The position numbers were made by a program, and so were the translations under genes. From assembly GCA_029262355.1 (NCBI GenBank), contig JAJCZO010000389.1:1-63454 (forward strand): a stretch of 63,454 nucleotides of DNA, read 5' to 3'. The notes beneath the pieces are model-generated. The model was not told the origin of the DNA. It made no database searches and saw only the letters and a program-made list of their open reading frames with translations. The first letter of the stretch is position 1; every line of letters begins with the position of its first letter. The stretch is from Deltaproteobacteria bacterium (GTDB taxonomy: Bacteria; Desulfobacterota; Binatia; UBA12015). Shown here in pieces: positions 27,756 to 37,089 of the stretch.

Positions 27756-27878
27756 AGCAACCTCCTCCTGGGGACGTTCGTTGCAGCCCTGAGGGGCACC
27801 GCAACGTTGCGCCCTACCGAAGCATCCTCCTGAAAAGTTGCAACAGTCGTCAAGGCGCCAACCAGCGGCCCAACTCTT

Positions 27879-28532
27879 CTAGCCCGGGGCCTCGATGAGG
27901 TCGGTGCCGGGGGGGCGCTCGAAGTGGAAGAGGTCGGCGTCGACACCCTCGTTTCGCTTGGCGTCGATCAGGCGAACCTCCGTCGTGACATTGCCCAGAG
28001 GGTCGCGGACGGTCGCTGCCCGGAGATCATAGGTGTCGGCGTCGACCTCGAGGATCAAGAGACCCAGCGCCCCCCCCTCCTCCGCCTTGGGATGCAACTC
28101 GATACGCAATCCGCCCTCTTCGCTCTCGGGCAGGAGCTTCGGATCGAAATCGCGACCAATGCGCGCCACCCCAAACAGGAAGGAGACGGGCGTCTGCGAC
28201 TGGAAGGCCTGCTCGAGCGGCGCGCGAAGCACCTGCTCGTCCTCGGGCTGATGAATCCACAGGTGCTTGCCGTCGGCGACGATCGTCTGCGGCTCCGGCG
28301 ACTCGTATTCCCACCGCATCCGCCCCGGCCTCTGGAAGTACATGCGCCCCTTCGAGCGCAGCACCTGGCTACCGGCCTGGATCCGCATCTCCTGAGAGAA
28401 ATCGGCCGACAGATCGGTGGTCTCGTCGTAACGCGCCTGTACGCGCGCGGCAATCGTGGTGGCATCGTCTTCCGCCCGGACGAATGAGGCCGCCGCCACG
28501 CAAAGGACGAGCGCGAGGAGAAGGCGGTCCAC
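27879..28532 (-). CDS. lolA: Outer-membrane lipoprotein carrier protein LolA
   Basis: Periplasmic chaperone that carries lipoproteins from LolCDE to the outer membrane. The 217-aa product has a signal peptide (LLLALVLCVAAASFVRA), then the LolA half-barrel: RYDETTDLSADFSQEM, GRMYFQRPGRMRWEYESP, and KHLWIHQPEDEQVL with PVSFLFG. The GTG start shares a base with the ftsK TAG stop (TAGTG), so translation is coupled; ftsK-lolA order is a common arrangement. The lipoproteins encoded elsewhere in this window would be its cargo. Confidence 0.92.
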   Translation of the reverse strand: MDRLLLALVLCVAAASFVRAEDDATTIAARVQARYDETTDLSADFSQEMRIQAGSQVLRSKGRMYFQRPGRMRWEYESPEPQTIVADGKHLWIHQPEDEQVLRAPLEQAFQSQTPVSFLFGVARIGRDFDPKLLPESEEGGLRIELHPKAEEGGALGLLILEVDADTYDLRAATVRDPLGNVTTEVRLIDAKRNEGVDADLFHFERPPGTDLIEAPG

Positions 28533-30811
28533 TATTCCTCGTACCCGGCCCGGGCCACGACCTCGCGGGTGCCCCGGTGGTCCGGTTGGCTCACGACGCC
28601 TTCCCTCTCCATGCACTCGACCATCCGCGCGGCCCGGTTGTATCCTACCTGAAGCCGACGCTGCACGTAGCTGATCGAGGCCTTGCCCGTCTCGGTGACG
28701 ATCTGCACCGCCTCGTCGTACATGGCGTCGTACTGCTCTTCGCCCCGCTCGGCGGCCCCGCCCTCGTCCTCGGCGCTCGCGTCCTCGAACAGCTCCATGC
28801 GATAGCGGGGCTTCTCCTGGCTACGAACGAAGTCGGTCACCCTCTGAATCTCGTCGTCCGACACGAACGCGCCGTGGAGTCGCTGCAGCTGCGACGTTCC
28901 CGGGGGCAGGAACAACATGTCACCCATGCCGAGGAGGCGCTCCGCCCCCATCGTGTCGAGAATCGTTCGAGAGTCGACCTTGCCCGCGACCTGGAACGAG
29001 ATGCGAGCTGGGAAGTTTGCCTTGATCAGGCCGGTAATGACGTCGACCGACGGGCGCTGAGTCGCAATCACCATGTGGATGCCCGCGGCACGGGCCTTCT
29101 GGGCGAGACGCGTGATCGGCTCTTCGCAGTCGCGGCGCGTCATCATCAGATCCGCGAGCTCGTCGATGATGACGACGATCCGCGGCATGTGCCGATGGAC
29201 GACCGCATCGTCGGCCCCTTTTTCGCCCTCGTCCTCCTCGAGTTCGATGACCTTGCCGTTCTTCGTACCCTCGGCGACTGCCTTGTTGTAGGAGTCGAGG
29301 TTGCGGACACCCTTTTCCTTCATGAGCTTGTAGCGCTCGTTCATCTCCGTCACGAGATTCTCGAGCACCGCGACCGCGAGCTTCGCCTCGGTGATCACCG
29401 GCACGAGCAAGTGTGGGATCTCTTCGTACGTGGCCAGCTCGAGCATCTTCGGATCGACGAGCACGAGCTGCACGTCGCGCGGACTCGCACGCATCAGAAT
29501 GCTGATCAGCAAGGTGTTGAGGAACACCGATTTGCCGGCGCCCGTCGCACCGGCGACGAGCAGGTGGGGCATCCGCGCGAGATCGCCCGCGGCCGGGCGC
29601 CCCGTCGTGTCCTTCCCGAGCGCGAGAGCAAGGGTCGACTTCGACTGTTGGAACGCATCCGACGTGGTGATTTCACGAAGCGACACCGTCTCGCGTCGCG
29701 GGTTCGCGACCTCGATACCCACGACCGACTTCCCCGGAATCGGCGCGAGGATACGAACGCTCATCGCCTGCATCGCCATGGCGAGATCGTCGGCCAGCGC
29801 GGTCACGCGATTCACCTTGATGCCCGCCGCAGGCTCGAACTCGTACGTCGTGATGACCGGCCCTGGGTGGATTCCCTGCACGGTGCCCTGGACGTTGAAC
29901 GTGTGGAGCTTCGCCTCGAGCACCTGGGAACTCTTGATCAGCACCTCGTGGTCGATCTCGACCTCGCCTTCGACCGGCGGATCGAGCAACGTCACGTCAG
30001 GCAGGCAGTAGGAGGTCCCGTCGACGAACGGCATCTCGGTCTGTCGACGACGGCCCGGCCCGACCGGCTCCGGGGGCTTCGGAGTGGAGATGACCGGCGC
30101 GCGCCGCTCGCGTTCCCGCTCGACCGGGCGGACCGCACCGGGGCGCCCCGGCACGACTTCTTCGTGGCCGAGCACGATCGGCTCGATAGACTCCAGGTCC
30201 GGGCCCCGCGATGCCCAATCGCGCAGACTGTCTTGCCCCCGGCGAAGTACCCCAGCCGTCCCTCGACCGCCGGCCTGCACCACGTCGAACAAGGACTGCC
30301 CGCTCGCGAACGCTCCGAGCAGCAGGAAGCTGGCCAGCGCCGTCACCCAGGCCCCCGTCGGCCCGGTCCACTGCTCGAGAATCGCAGCCGAGAGGCCACC
30401 AATCACGCCGCCAGCGTCACCGTCCTCCCAGCGCCCGATCTTTCCGACCGCCAGGTTCGCAAGGATCGCGAAGGACACGAGCGCGCCGACCCCCGCTGCG
30501 ACGCGCGGCGTATCGAGCCGAGGTCGCGCGCCGGTATAAACGGCGAACGCGAGGCCGAACAGCGTCGTCGGCATCAAGAGAGAAGCCAAGCCCAACGACT
30601 GGACCAGAATGTCGGCGAGAACGGCTCCGAGCGGCCCGAATGCGTTCTCGCGGGTTCCCGGCTCGTAGGTCACGATTGCGGCCAGGACCATGCAACCAGC
30701 GAGGCCCAGGCAAATGGAGATTGCCTCACGCCCGAACGAGCGCGGCTCCTCCTCCAACTCCACCGGTGCGGCTCGCGCCGCCTTCCGCGCCGCTTGTCCC
30801 CGCGTCGCCAC
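28532..30811 (-). CDS. ftsK: DNA translocase FtsK
   Basis: Septal motor that pumps chromosome DNA during division. The 759-aa protein has four N-terminal membrane helices (about residues 30-160), a short linker, then the motor domain with Walker A GATGAGKSVFLNTLL near residue 422, Walker B IVVIIDELADLM, and TQRPSVDVITGLIKANFPAR. A C-terminal winged-helix gamma domain (YNRAARMVECMEREGVV) reads KOPS-type polarity signs. The linker is far shorter than in Escherichia coli. The GTG at 30811 is chosen for the GGAGG just upstream; a TTG at 30847 is also in frame. Confidence 0.95.
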   Translation of the reverse strand: MATRGQAARKAARAAPVELEEEPRSFGREAISICLGLAGCMVLAAIVTYEPGTRENAFGPLGAVLADILVQSLGLASLLMPTTLFGLAFAVYTGARPRLDTPRVAAGVGALVSFAILANLAVGKIGRWEDGDAGGVIGGLSAAILEQWTGPTGAWVTALASFLLLGAFASGQSLFDVVQAGGRGTAGVLRRGQDSLRDWASRGPDLESIEPIVLGHEEVVPGRPGAVRPVERERERRAPVISTPKPPEPVGPGRRRQTEMPFVDGTSYCLPDVTLLDPPVEGEVEIDHEVLIKSSQVLEAKLHTFNVQGTVQGIHPGPVITTYEFEPAAGIKVNRVTALADDLAMAMQAMSVRILAPIPGKSVVGIEVANPRRETVSLREITTSDAFQQSKSTLALALGKDTTGRPAAGDLARMPHLLVAGATGAGKSVFLNTLLISILMRASPRDVQLVLVDPKMLELATYEEIPHLLVPVITEAKLAVAVLENLVTEMNERYKLMKEKGVRNLDSYNKAVAEGTKNGKVIELEEDEGEKGADDAVVHRHMPRIVVIIDELADLMMTRRDCEEPITRLAQKARAAGIHMVIATQRPSVDVITGLIKANFPARISFQVAGKVDSRTILDTMGAERLLGMGDMLFLPPGTSQLQRLHGAFVSDDEIQRVTDFVRSQEKPRYRMELFEDASAEDEGGAAERGEEQYDAMYDEAVQIVTETGKASISYVQRRLQVGYNRAARMVECMEREGVVSQPDHRGTREVVARAGYEE

Positions 30812-30920
30812 AACCCCTCCGATTACCGCGGGGCCCCCCCCCGCCAAGGCTCAAAGCTACCCCAACGGAGGAGCACGCTCAAATCTTTCTCGGAATGCGC
30901 CCCGTGGCTCGGCCGCCAGG

Positions 30921-30950
30921 AACGTCAGACCTCGCCCGAAACGTCAGACC
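30921..30950. repeat. Two direct repeats upstream of ftsK
   Basis: AACGTCAGACC occurs at 30921-30931 and again at 30940-30950, 19 bases apart (about two helical turns), roughly 110 bases upstream of the ftsK start. The spacing suits a dimeric regulator. No gene is seen in 30848-31083. Confidence 0.35.
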
Positions 30951-31083
30951 GTACGGCCACCTCCGCCCCTTGTGAACGGGCTACGAGCCGACCATGCCCC
31001 TCGTCGAGAAACGATCCTGGCTCGAGCACTCCCAACATCGAAGCCGTAGTCGCGACAGGCAGCCGGGGCTCATCGCCCCAGTC

Positions 31084-31770
31084 CTAGTCGCGCCGTGCCT
31101 CATCGAGCCAGTTCCCGAGGCGGTCCGCCCACGACGCGAAGGCCTGCCCGACCTCCTCCCAATCATCGGCCGAGCCCTTCTCGTGGCCGTGGGGAGCGAT
31201 GTACGTGTCGACCGCGGCCGCCAGCAGCCGACGGGTCGCCGCGTCGCGCGCCTCCACCTCGATCATCGCCACATCCGCGAACGCTTCGAGTTCGGCCGAC
31301 AGCTCGGCATCCGCTGGCATCGGGTGGTCGGCAACGTCGGCCGTGATGATGGTGATCTCATCGTCGGCGGCCACCGCCTCGGTGATGGCGAGCGAGAGCC
31401 GCATCACACCGGGACCGGGCTCATCCACGACCTCGTAGCTCTGAGCCAGCCGGTCGCGGACGGCCCGGTGGAGGATCGTCGCCACCTTGGCGAGCTCTTC
31501 CTCCTGCACGTGGTCGAGCGAATTCGCTCCCGACCGCCAGATCGTCACGTGGGGAAGCAGGACCTTGTCGTACGTGCCCCAATGCGCGTGACGATCCACA
31601 TACAGGTAGCCGCGCTCGTCCGGCTCGAGCGCCTCGTAGCTCTCGAGGAAACCCGACATCTGCGAATTGTCGAGCCGCGCCGGCGTAGCGCTGCAGGCGG
31701 CGACGAGCGTCGCCGCGGCCAATGCGAGAATGTCGCTTCGAGGGAATGCCATCTCCCCGCTCGGTATCAT
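31084..31770 (-). CDS. DUF3313-type lipoprotein
   Basis: A 228-aa envelope protein. The N-terminus SDILALAAATLVAAC is a lipoprotein signal peptide with the lipid-bearing Cys near residue 26. The body reads SGFLESYEALEPDERGYLYV and later YDKVLLPHVTIWRS, which are hallmarks of DUF3313, then VMRLSLAITEAVAAD and a C-terminal helix ending FASWADRLGNWLDEARRD. Members are outer-membrane lipoproteins of unknown role. The ATG at 31770 has GGAGG 12-13 bases upstream; an ATG at 31752 directly abuts GGGGAG and is also possible. Divergent from the small secreted gene at 31813. Confidence 0.8.
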   Translation of the reverse strand: MIPSGEMAFPRSDILALAAATLVAACSATPARLDNSQMSGFLESYEALEPDERGYLYVDRHAHWGTYDKVLLPHVTIWRSGANSLDHVQEEELAKVATILHRAVRDRLAQSYEVVDEPGPGVMRLSLAITEAVAADDEITIITADVADHPMPADAELSAELEAFADVAMIEVEARDAATRRLLAAAVDTYIAPHGHEKGSADDWEEVGQAFASWADRLGNWLDEARRD

Positions 31771-31812
31771 CGACCGCTTTTCGCCTCCAGACCCGGATGA
31801 TAGAACCTCGTC

Positions 31813-32106
31813 ATGCGGATTCTCGCTCTGGCTCTCGTACTCCTCGCGGTTCCGTTTCTGGCGGACGCCGCCGTTTTTCCGGGCACCTCGGATACGGGCT
31901 GGTCCTGGTACGACAAAAGCGAGTGCTGCGCCGACGCGATCGAGTTGGCACAGGGCGACAGCATGTTTCGGTGCGAGCGCGCCGGCGGCCTTCCAAGCAC
32001 TCGGTTCGGCCTTCGACGGGGAAACTGCAAGTTCCGCTCGAACGTCGATGGCTACGGCGCACGGATCTATCGCTGCTGGGGCTCCGCGAAGGTGTCCTGC
32101 AAATAG
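31813..32106 (+). CDS. Small six-cysteine secreted protein
   Basis: A 97-aa product. MRILALALVLLAVPFLADA is a clean signal peptide, leaving about 78 residues with six cysteines (KSECCADAI, FRCERAG, GNCKFRS, YRCWGS, VSCK) and several Trp and Tyr. The even cysteine count suggests up to three disulphides in a compact periplasmic or secreted domain. No family is recognised. A second small secreted gene follows after 50 bases. The ribosome site is weak. Confidence 0.65.
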   Translation: MRILALALVLLAVPFLADAAVFPGTSDTGWSWYDKSECCADAIELAQGDSMFRCERAGGLPSTRFGLRRGNCKFRSNVDGYGARIYRCWGSAKVSCK

Positions 32107-32156
32107 CGGCCGCCGCCCAACGGCCTGGGGTGCCGATGATCTACCGAGGGCCACCC

Positions 32157-32528
32157 ATGCGGAACTACATCCTGATGATGGTTGCCGTCGCAGCCGTGAG
32201 CGCAGCCGGCGACGCTCGGTCGCAATGGTCGGCCGACGCAACCGCGGCCTTTCGCAAGGACTGCGAGATCGGCTTCGAGCAGGGCCGAGCCCTCGTTCCG
32301 ACTCCGGATGATCTGGACGCGACGGCCGCCTGCGCGTGCCTGACCCGTCGGCTCGCCGATCAGTATCCAACGATGGCGGACTACGAGGCCGCGCTGGCGG
32401 AGTGGACCAAGCGCCTCGCCGCGGACGGGGCAACCTGGGCGACCCCGTTTCCGGGCAAGCAGGAGCTCCTCGAATGCTTCCGGCTCGAATCGACTCCGGT
32501 CGACGACGGTCGCACCGACGAAGCCTAG
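32157..32528 (+). CDS. Small secreted protein, unknown
   Basis: A 123-aa product with signal peptide MRNYILMMVAVAAVSAAGDA, then a mostly helical body with four cysteines (FRKDCEIGF, TAACACLTRR, LLECFRLE). The layout of a helical domain holding paired cysteines resembles small periplasmic proteins such as those with a C...CxC...C pattern, but I recognise no family. It lies 50 bases after the six-cysteine gene and may share its transcript. Confidence 0.6.
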   Translation: MRNYILMMVAVAAVSAAGDARSQWSADATAAFRKDCEIGFEQGRALVPTPDDLDATAACACLTRRLADQYPTMADYEAALAEWTKRLAADGATWATPFPGKQELLECFRLESTPVDDGRTDEA

Positions 32529-32583
32529 CCGCGCAGGCGGCGTGCCGAAATCAGACGCTCTCGAATCCGCCGTCCGCACCAAA

Positions 32584-33978
32584 TCACTCAGGCCCGCAAT
32601 GCAGCGGCACGCCGAGCGCCGCCGCGAGCGGTGTCGGCGTAATCGGGTGGTTCAACCCGCCGCACCGATACATCGGCGCGGCGAAGGCCAAGGCCAGCAG
32701 CAGGACGAACAACGACACGCTCCACGCCTCCAGAACCCGGATCGTTTTCGCCCGATGCCGAGTCCGCAGGAGGTCCTCGAGAAAAAACACGACGACGAGA
32801 AGGGGCGCCTGAAGGATCACGAAGCCTTGCCAGAACATGACCGTCGTCGGAGAAATCGAGAACGCGAAGACCGCAGCCCCGAGCGTTGCGACGACAAAGC
32901 GCCAGATCCACTCTCGCCGACGCTCCGTCGGAGGCAGCCGCCAAGGGCGGCGCCTGTGAATCCTCCGCACAAAGAGCATGTTCGCCCAGAGAGGAACGAC
33001 GAACGTGGCGTGTGCCAGGAGCGCGAATGCCCAGGCAACCGGGCCAACCACCGCACCTCCCCACGCCCCGAAGGGATCCTCGAAATCGAAATCGACGAGG
33101 CGCCCCGGCATCGAGAGACTCCCGTAACGACACCATGCCAAGAGGCCACGTAGAACCGGAAAGACGAACAGAATTCCGCGGAACGGAAAGCCGCGTCCCG
33201 CAGGCAGCAGATCGCTGTCCTGCGCAACGGCGAGCGCCCACGGCAGCAACGCGAGGAGCGAGACGGCCACGCCCAAGGCGAACGCCGCCCAGTGGATGCG
33301 GATCATCCGCGTGGCCGCGAGGATGACGGTCAAGATCGCGAGGATCGCAAAGGAACTGTGGACCTGGGCCGCGAGCCCGACGATCACGACATGCACGAAC
33401 GTCGCCCACGCAACCGGCCTCGATCGCATCGACCAGGCCGTCACGAAGTGGATCACGCCGATGGGAAACATGAAATTTGCGTTCCACAGATGGGCGGAGA
33501 AGTAGACGCGCCACGGGTTCAGCCAAACGAAAGGCAACAGCAACCACCGCCCGGCCCTCGTCAGCGCGGGCTCGACCGTGCGGACCAAGAGGAAGAAGGC
33601 GCCGGAGTGCAGCAGGATCGTCACAATCGCCGGGGCGCGGTAGTCCGCCCAAAGGCTCAGCGGTGCACCGACGAGCAGCCCCATACCCCCGCCGGGGGAC
33701 CGCCCCCCGGCCGAGGTCGGCATCCCGTACGGCAGCCAGTCGCCGATCGCGAGCTGCCAACCGAGATGGAGCATCGCCTGCTGATCCCCGCCCACCTGAG
33801 ACCGAAATGCCATCAGGACGGACAGCGCGAATCCGGCCAGGAAGATCAGCCACCAGAGCACTCCCCAGGGCCGGGCCAGACCGGCGAACGAGGGCTCAGC
33901 GCCCGCGTCGCGACGACCGGCTCGATCCGGCGAGCCCGCACCGCAAGCTCGTGTCCGGGTGAGGCGACTGCTCCTCAT
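32584..33978 (-). CDS. Polytopic membrane protein, GT-C glycosyltransferase-like
   Basis: A 464-aa inner-membrane protein with about ten or eleven helices. After the first helix (LIFLAGFALSVLMAF) comes a loop with RSQVGGDQQAMLHLG; an acidic residue in this first outer loop is typical of GT-C glycosyltransferases, which use polyprenyl-phosphate sugars. No family-specific motif is certain, so the assignment rests on topology. It is minus strand, with 235 bases without a gene between it and the sulfatase-like lipoprotein. A second GT-C-like protein lies at 37090. Confidence 0.6.
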   Translation of the reverse strand: MRSSRLTRTRACGAGSPDRAGRRDAGAEPSFAGLARPWGVLWWLIFLAGFALSVLMAFRSQVGGDQQAMLHLGWQLAIGDWLPYGMPTSAGGRSPGGGMGLLVGAPLSLWADYRAPAIVTILLHSGAFFLLVRTVEPALTRAGRWLLLPFVWLNPWRVYFSAHLWNANFMFPIGVIHFVTAWSMRSRPVAWATFVHVVIVGLAAQVHSSFAILAILTVILAATRMIRIHWAAFALGVAVSLLALLPWALAVAQDSDLLPAGRGFPFRGILFVFPVLRGLLAWCRYGSLSMPGRLVDFDFEDPFGAWGGAVVGPVAWAFALLAHATFVVPLWANMLFVRRIHRRRPWRLPPTERRREWIWRFVVATLGAAVFAFSISPTTVMFWQGFVILQAPLLVVVFFLEDLLRTRHRAKTIRVLEAWSVSLFVLLLALAFAAPMYRCGGLNHPITPTPLAAALGVPLHCGPE

Positions 33979-34213
33979 ATCATGCCGCCAGGACTCGGTT
34001 GGCTAGGCTTTTCGAGAGAACGCTTCACACCTCGTCGACGTGGTTGGAGAGATGGAGGGTGTTGCGCCCCACGGGGCTGCGCCGTTCACGACGCAAGCTG
34101 TGCCAACGGAGTGCCAAGAGCGTGTCGCCTCGCCTCCAGACTGTACCAGAGACCGCAGAGACGGCATCCTGCCAGCGGGACGGCTCGGGTCGATCCGGTC
34201 CGAACCGAAGCGC

Positions 34214-35620
34214 TCAGTTGTCCACGCCGAGGTAGCCGAGCTCGCGCAGGCGGTCGGCGATCTCGGGCCGCAGCTCCAGCGCCGCCTCGGGCTTGCGACC
34301 GGCGGCGCGATACTCGTCGAGCTGCCGGCGAAGTGCGTCGTTTGCCCTTGCCAGCTTGTCCTGCTCCCCCGGGTCCACGGCCAAGTCGTACGTCTCGGAT
34401 TCTTCGATCCCGTCGGCAACGTGTAGTTTCTGGTCGCCGACGAGGATGGCCCAGCGAAGCTCGTCGGTATTGGGCTTCCATTGGTCGGTCTCGAAGAAAA
34501 ACGGTCGACCCGCATCCAGAGCCTCCGGTGCCCGCCAGGCGAGGCTCAGGTCGACCCCATCGACGTCGGTCGCGGGCGCGACGCCCATCAGACTCAGGAC
34601 CGTCGGCGTGATATCGACCAGCGACGCCGGCGCCTCGACGTGCCTCCCCGCCGGCACGCCGGGCCCCCGCAGGATCATCGGGACTCGAACGGTCTCTTCG
34701 TAGAGGTTTGCCCCGTGCAGGAAGAGGCCGTGATCGAGGAACTCCTCGCCGTGATCCGACGTAATGATCACCAGCGTGTCGTCGAGCACGCCATTGTTCT
34801 CCAGATGCGTGAAGAACCTCTTGAGCTCGGCATCCATCTGGCGGATGCCGCCATCGTAGAGGTCGGATAGATGCGCGACATCGCGTTCGCTCAAAGAGAC
34901 CTTGCCCGACCGGTGTTTCTCCATCTGCTCCGTCGTACCATCGGCGGGGCCGTCGTACGGGCCAGCGAACATCCGCTCGTAGAGATCCATCGGGCGATAG
35001 TGGCTGTGTACGTCGTAGTAGTGCAGGAAGACAAAGAAGCGACCGTCGCGGTTCGCGGCGATGAACCGTGCGGCTTTACGATTGATCTTCGGAGCGGCCC
35101 CGATGCCGTCGAGCTTTGGCATGGTGAGCGAGAACTGGTCGAAACCGCGATCGAAACCGCGCCCGGCATCGATGATCCAGATGTTGCTGAAACCAATCGT
35201 AGAGATACCCGCACGATGCAGGCGCTGCGCGAGTGTCGTCACGTCGCTCGGGAGCCGGTCTTTGAACCCGCGCAGACCATGCGCGCGCGGATAGAGGCCG
35301 GTGAGCATCGAACCATGGGCCGGGATGGTCCACGAGGCCGGCGTCCTTGCGTTGTCGAAGACTACGCCCTTGGAGGCGAACTCGTCGAGAAACGGGGACG
35401 TCTCTCGTTGGTATCCGTAGGTGCCGAGCCGATCCGCGCGCAGTGTATCGATCGAGATGAGAATGAGGTTGCGCGCGAAGGGTCCCGGATTCGGCGGCGC
35501 TGTCTCGTGTCGGGCCGGCTCACTCGTGCATCCGAGCAGGCAACTGGCCATGACGGCGGCGGCGCACGCTCGCCAGGTCGGAGAAGCGAGGCCAAGGGAG
35601 GAGGACTCGGCGCCGGACAT
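34214..35620 (-). CDS. Sulfatase-like lipoprotein with Thr in place of the catalytic Cys
   Basis: A 468-aa alkaline-phosphatase-superfamily hydrolase. The signal peptide ends in a lipobox (CLLGC, Cys31). SIDTLRAD near residue 56 supplies metal ligands, and DTLVIITSDHGEEFLDHGLF the later ligands. At the nucleophile site the sequence is SWTIPAHGSMLTGLYP: Thr98-x-Pro-x-His instead of the Cys/Ser-x-Pro-x-Arg needed for formylglycine. A Thr nucleophile is known in phosphoryl transferases of this superfamily such as EptA, so phosphate chemistry is possible. Residues 360 onward carry the C-terminal subdomain ending ADRLRELGYLGVDN. Divergent from the next sulfatase. Confidence 0.85.
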   Translation of the reverse strand: MSGAESSSLGLASPTWRACAAAVMASCLLGCTSEPARHETAPPNPGPFARNLILISIDTLRADRLGTYGYQRETSPFLDEFASKGVVFDNARTPASWTIPAHGSMLTGLYPRAHGLRGFKDRLPSDVTTLAQRLHRAGISTIGFSNIWIIDAGRGFDRGFDQFSLTMPKLDGIGAAPKINRKAARFIAANRDGRFFVFLHYYDVHSHYRPMDLYERMFAGPYDGPADGTTEQMEKHRSGKVSLSERDVAHLSDLYDGGIRQMDAELKRFFTHLENNGVLDDTLVIITSDHGEEFLDHGLFLHGANLYEETVRVPMILRGPGVPAGRHVEAPASLVDITPTVLSLMGVAPATDVDGVDLSLAWRAPEALDAGRPFFFETDQWKPNTDELRWAILVGDQKLHVADGIEESETYDLAVDPGEQDKLARANDALRRQLDEYRAAGRKPEAALELRPEIADRLRELGYLGVDN

Positions 35621-35711
35621 GTCGGCAAACCTATAGCCGAGCCACGGTCGCGCTCAACACGAAGGCCGCCGCGTTCCCTTCCGCCAAACTCCCGTGATAG
35701 AGACCGCCGCG

Positions 35712-37076
35712 ATGAAGCGCCGCTGGCTACGCTCCCGCAGCGCCGCGCAGGTCCTCTTGCTCTTGCTGTCGATCTTGGTCGTGGGATGCGAGCGCGGCCG
35801 TGCGGTGACGGATCGGCCGAACATCATTTTGGTCATCGGTGACGATCACGGGTTCCCCTACTTCGGATTCATGGGCGACGAGCTCGTGAAAACGCCCGAG
35901 CTCGACCGGCTGGCCGAGCGGGGAACGCTGTTCACGAACGTACATTCCACGGCGAGCTCGTGTCGGCCGGCATTGAATACGTTGCTCACCGGGCTGCATC
36001 CCTTGCAGTGGGCCGCGGAGCTCGGAACGCTCGAGGAAGCGGGGCACCACGTTGCGCCGCACCGGGCAATTGAACACGTCGAGACGCTCCCGAAAATGCT
36101 CGCGCGCGCCGGATACGCGAGCTTTCAAGCGGGGAAGTACTGGGAGGGTCCGTACCCCCTCGCCGGGTTCACCGCGGGGATGGCGCGCGAGGATCTGCCC
36201 GACAAGGTGATGTCTCCGTCGGTCCACGATCTGGGTCGAGAAACCCTCCAACCGGTCTTCGACTTCATCGACGAGAACACCGAGCGCCCGTTCTTCCTCT
36301 GGTTCGCACCGATGTTGCCCCACCTGCCGCTGGATCCGCCCGAGCACCATCGAGCGGTATATGACGGCCACGGTCTCTCCGCCGAAGCGACCCGGTATTT
36401 CGGGAACTGCACCTGGTTCGACGAGGTCACGAGCGACCTTCTCAGGTACGTCGCGGAAAAGGGCCTCACCGAGCGAACGCTCGTCGTCTACCTTTCCGAC
36501 AATGGTTGGGAGCAGCCGCGCGAGCGCGAGAGCGGCAGTCCCATCGGCGGCGCCAGAGGCAAGCTCTCCATGTTCGAGCTCGGATTCCGCACTCCGGTGA
36601 TCTTCTCGTGGCCGGGGCAAGTGCCGGCCGCACAGTCGATCGAGGGGCGCGCGTCTCTCGTCGACGTCGTTCCGACGCTCGCCGACTTCGCCGGCGTCCA
36701 GGTGCCCGCACGACTACCGGGCCGCAGCCTTCGGGGAGCGATCGAAGGCGACGACTTCGCCTCGGCCCCCGTTTCGATCGGGTCGATGGACGTCGTGCGC
36801 TGGGGACCGGACCGGCCCCGTCAACCCGGGGCGCGATTCGGAAATCACGAGCGAGCCTACTATGTGAACGGAGCACGATGGCACTACGTTCTCTACCGCG
36901 ACCGCGGCGTCGAGGAACTCTACGACCGACGGGCGGACCCCCAAATGGAGCGCAACGTGGTTGCGGCGCACCCCGGGCTCGCACGGCGGTTCCGCAAGCA
37001 GATCCGAGGTTGGCAGTCCGCCCTCCTTCGCCCTTGGGCCCGCCGATCACGCCCGAACGCCCTCCCGACGTCGTGA
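35712..37076 (+). CDS. Sulfatase-like lipoprotein with CxPxL motif
   Basis: A 454-aa sulfatase-family protein. The signal peptide ends in ILVVGC (Cys26). RPNIILVIGDDHGFPYFGF gives the paired metal aspartates. The nucleophile region SSCRPALNTLLTGLHP keeps Cys84 but has Leu88 where the formylglycine-generating enzyme normally reads Arg. GKYWEGPYPLAGF and LVVYLSDNGWEQPRERESGS match the sulfatase substrate and metal regions. The substrate is unknown; a sulfated or phosphorylated glycan is plausible. The ATG at 35712 is preferred to a GTG at 35694 because the signal peptide starts there. The next gene begins 13 bases downstream. Confidence 0.85.
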   Translation: MKRRWLRSRSAAQVLLLLLSILVVGCERGRAVTDRPNIILVIGDDHGFPYFGFMGDELVKTPELDRLAERGTLFTNVHSTASSCRPALNTLLTGLHPLQWAAELGTLEEAGHHVAPHRAIEHVETLPKMLARAGYASFQAGKYWEGPYPLAGFTAGMAREDLPDKVMSPSVHDLGRETLQPVFDFIDENTERPFFLWFAPMLPHLPLDPPEHHRAVYDGHGLSAEATRYFGNCTWFDEVTSDLLRYVAEKGLTERTLVVYLSDNGWEQPRERESGSPIGGARGKLSMFELGFRTPVIFSWPGQVPAAQSIEGRASLVDVVPTLADFAGVQVPARLPGRSLRGAIEGDDFASAPVSIGSMDVVRWGPDRPRQPGARFGNHERAYYVNGARWHYVLYRDRGVEELYDRRADPQMERNVVAAHPGLARRFRKQIRGWQSALLRPWARRSRPNALPTS

Positions 37077-37089
37077 GGCGTGAACTCCA

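Noticed and set aside
28484-31087. 867-codon plus-strand open frame opposite ftsK
   Set aside because: Antisense shadow; ftsK has all its motor and winged-helix motifs on the minus strand.
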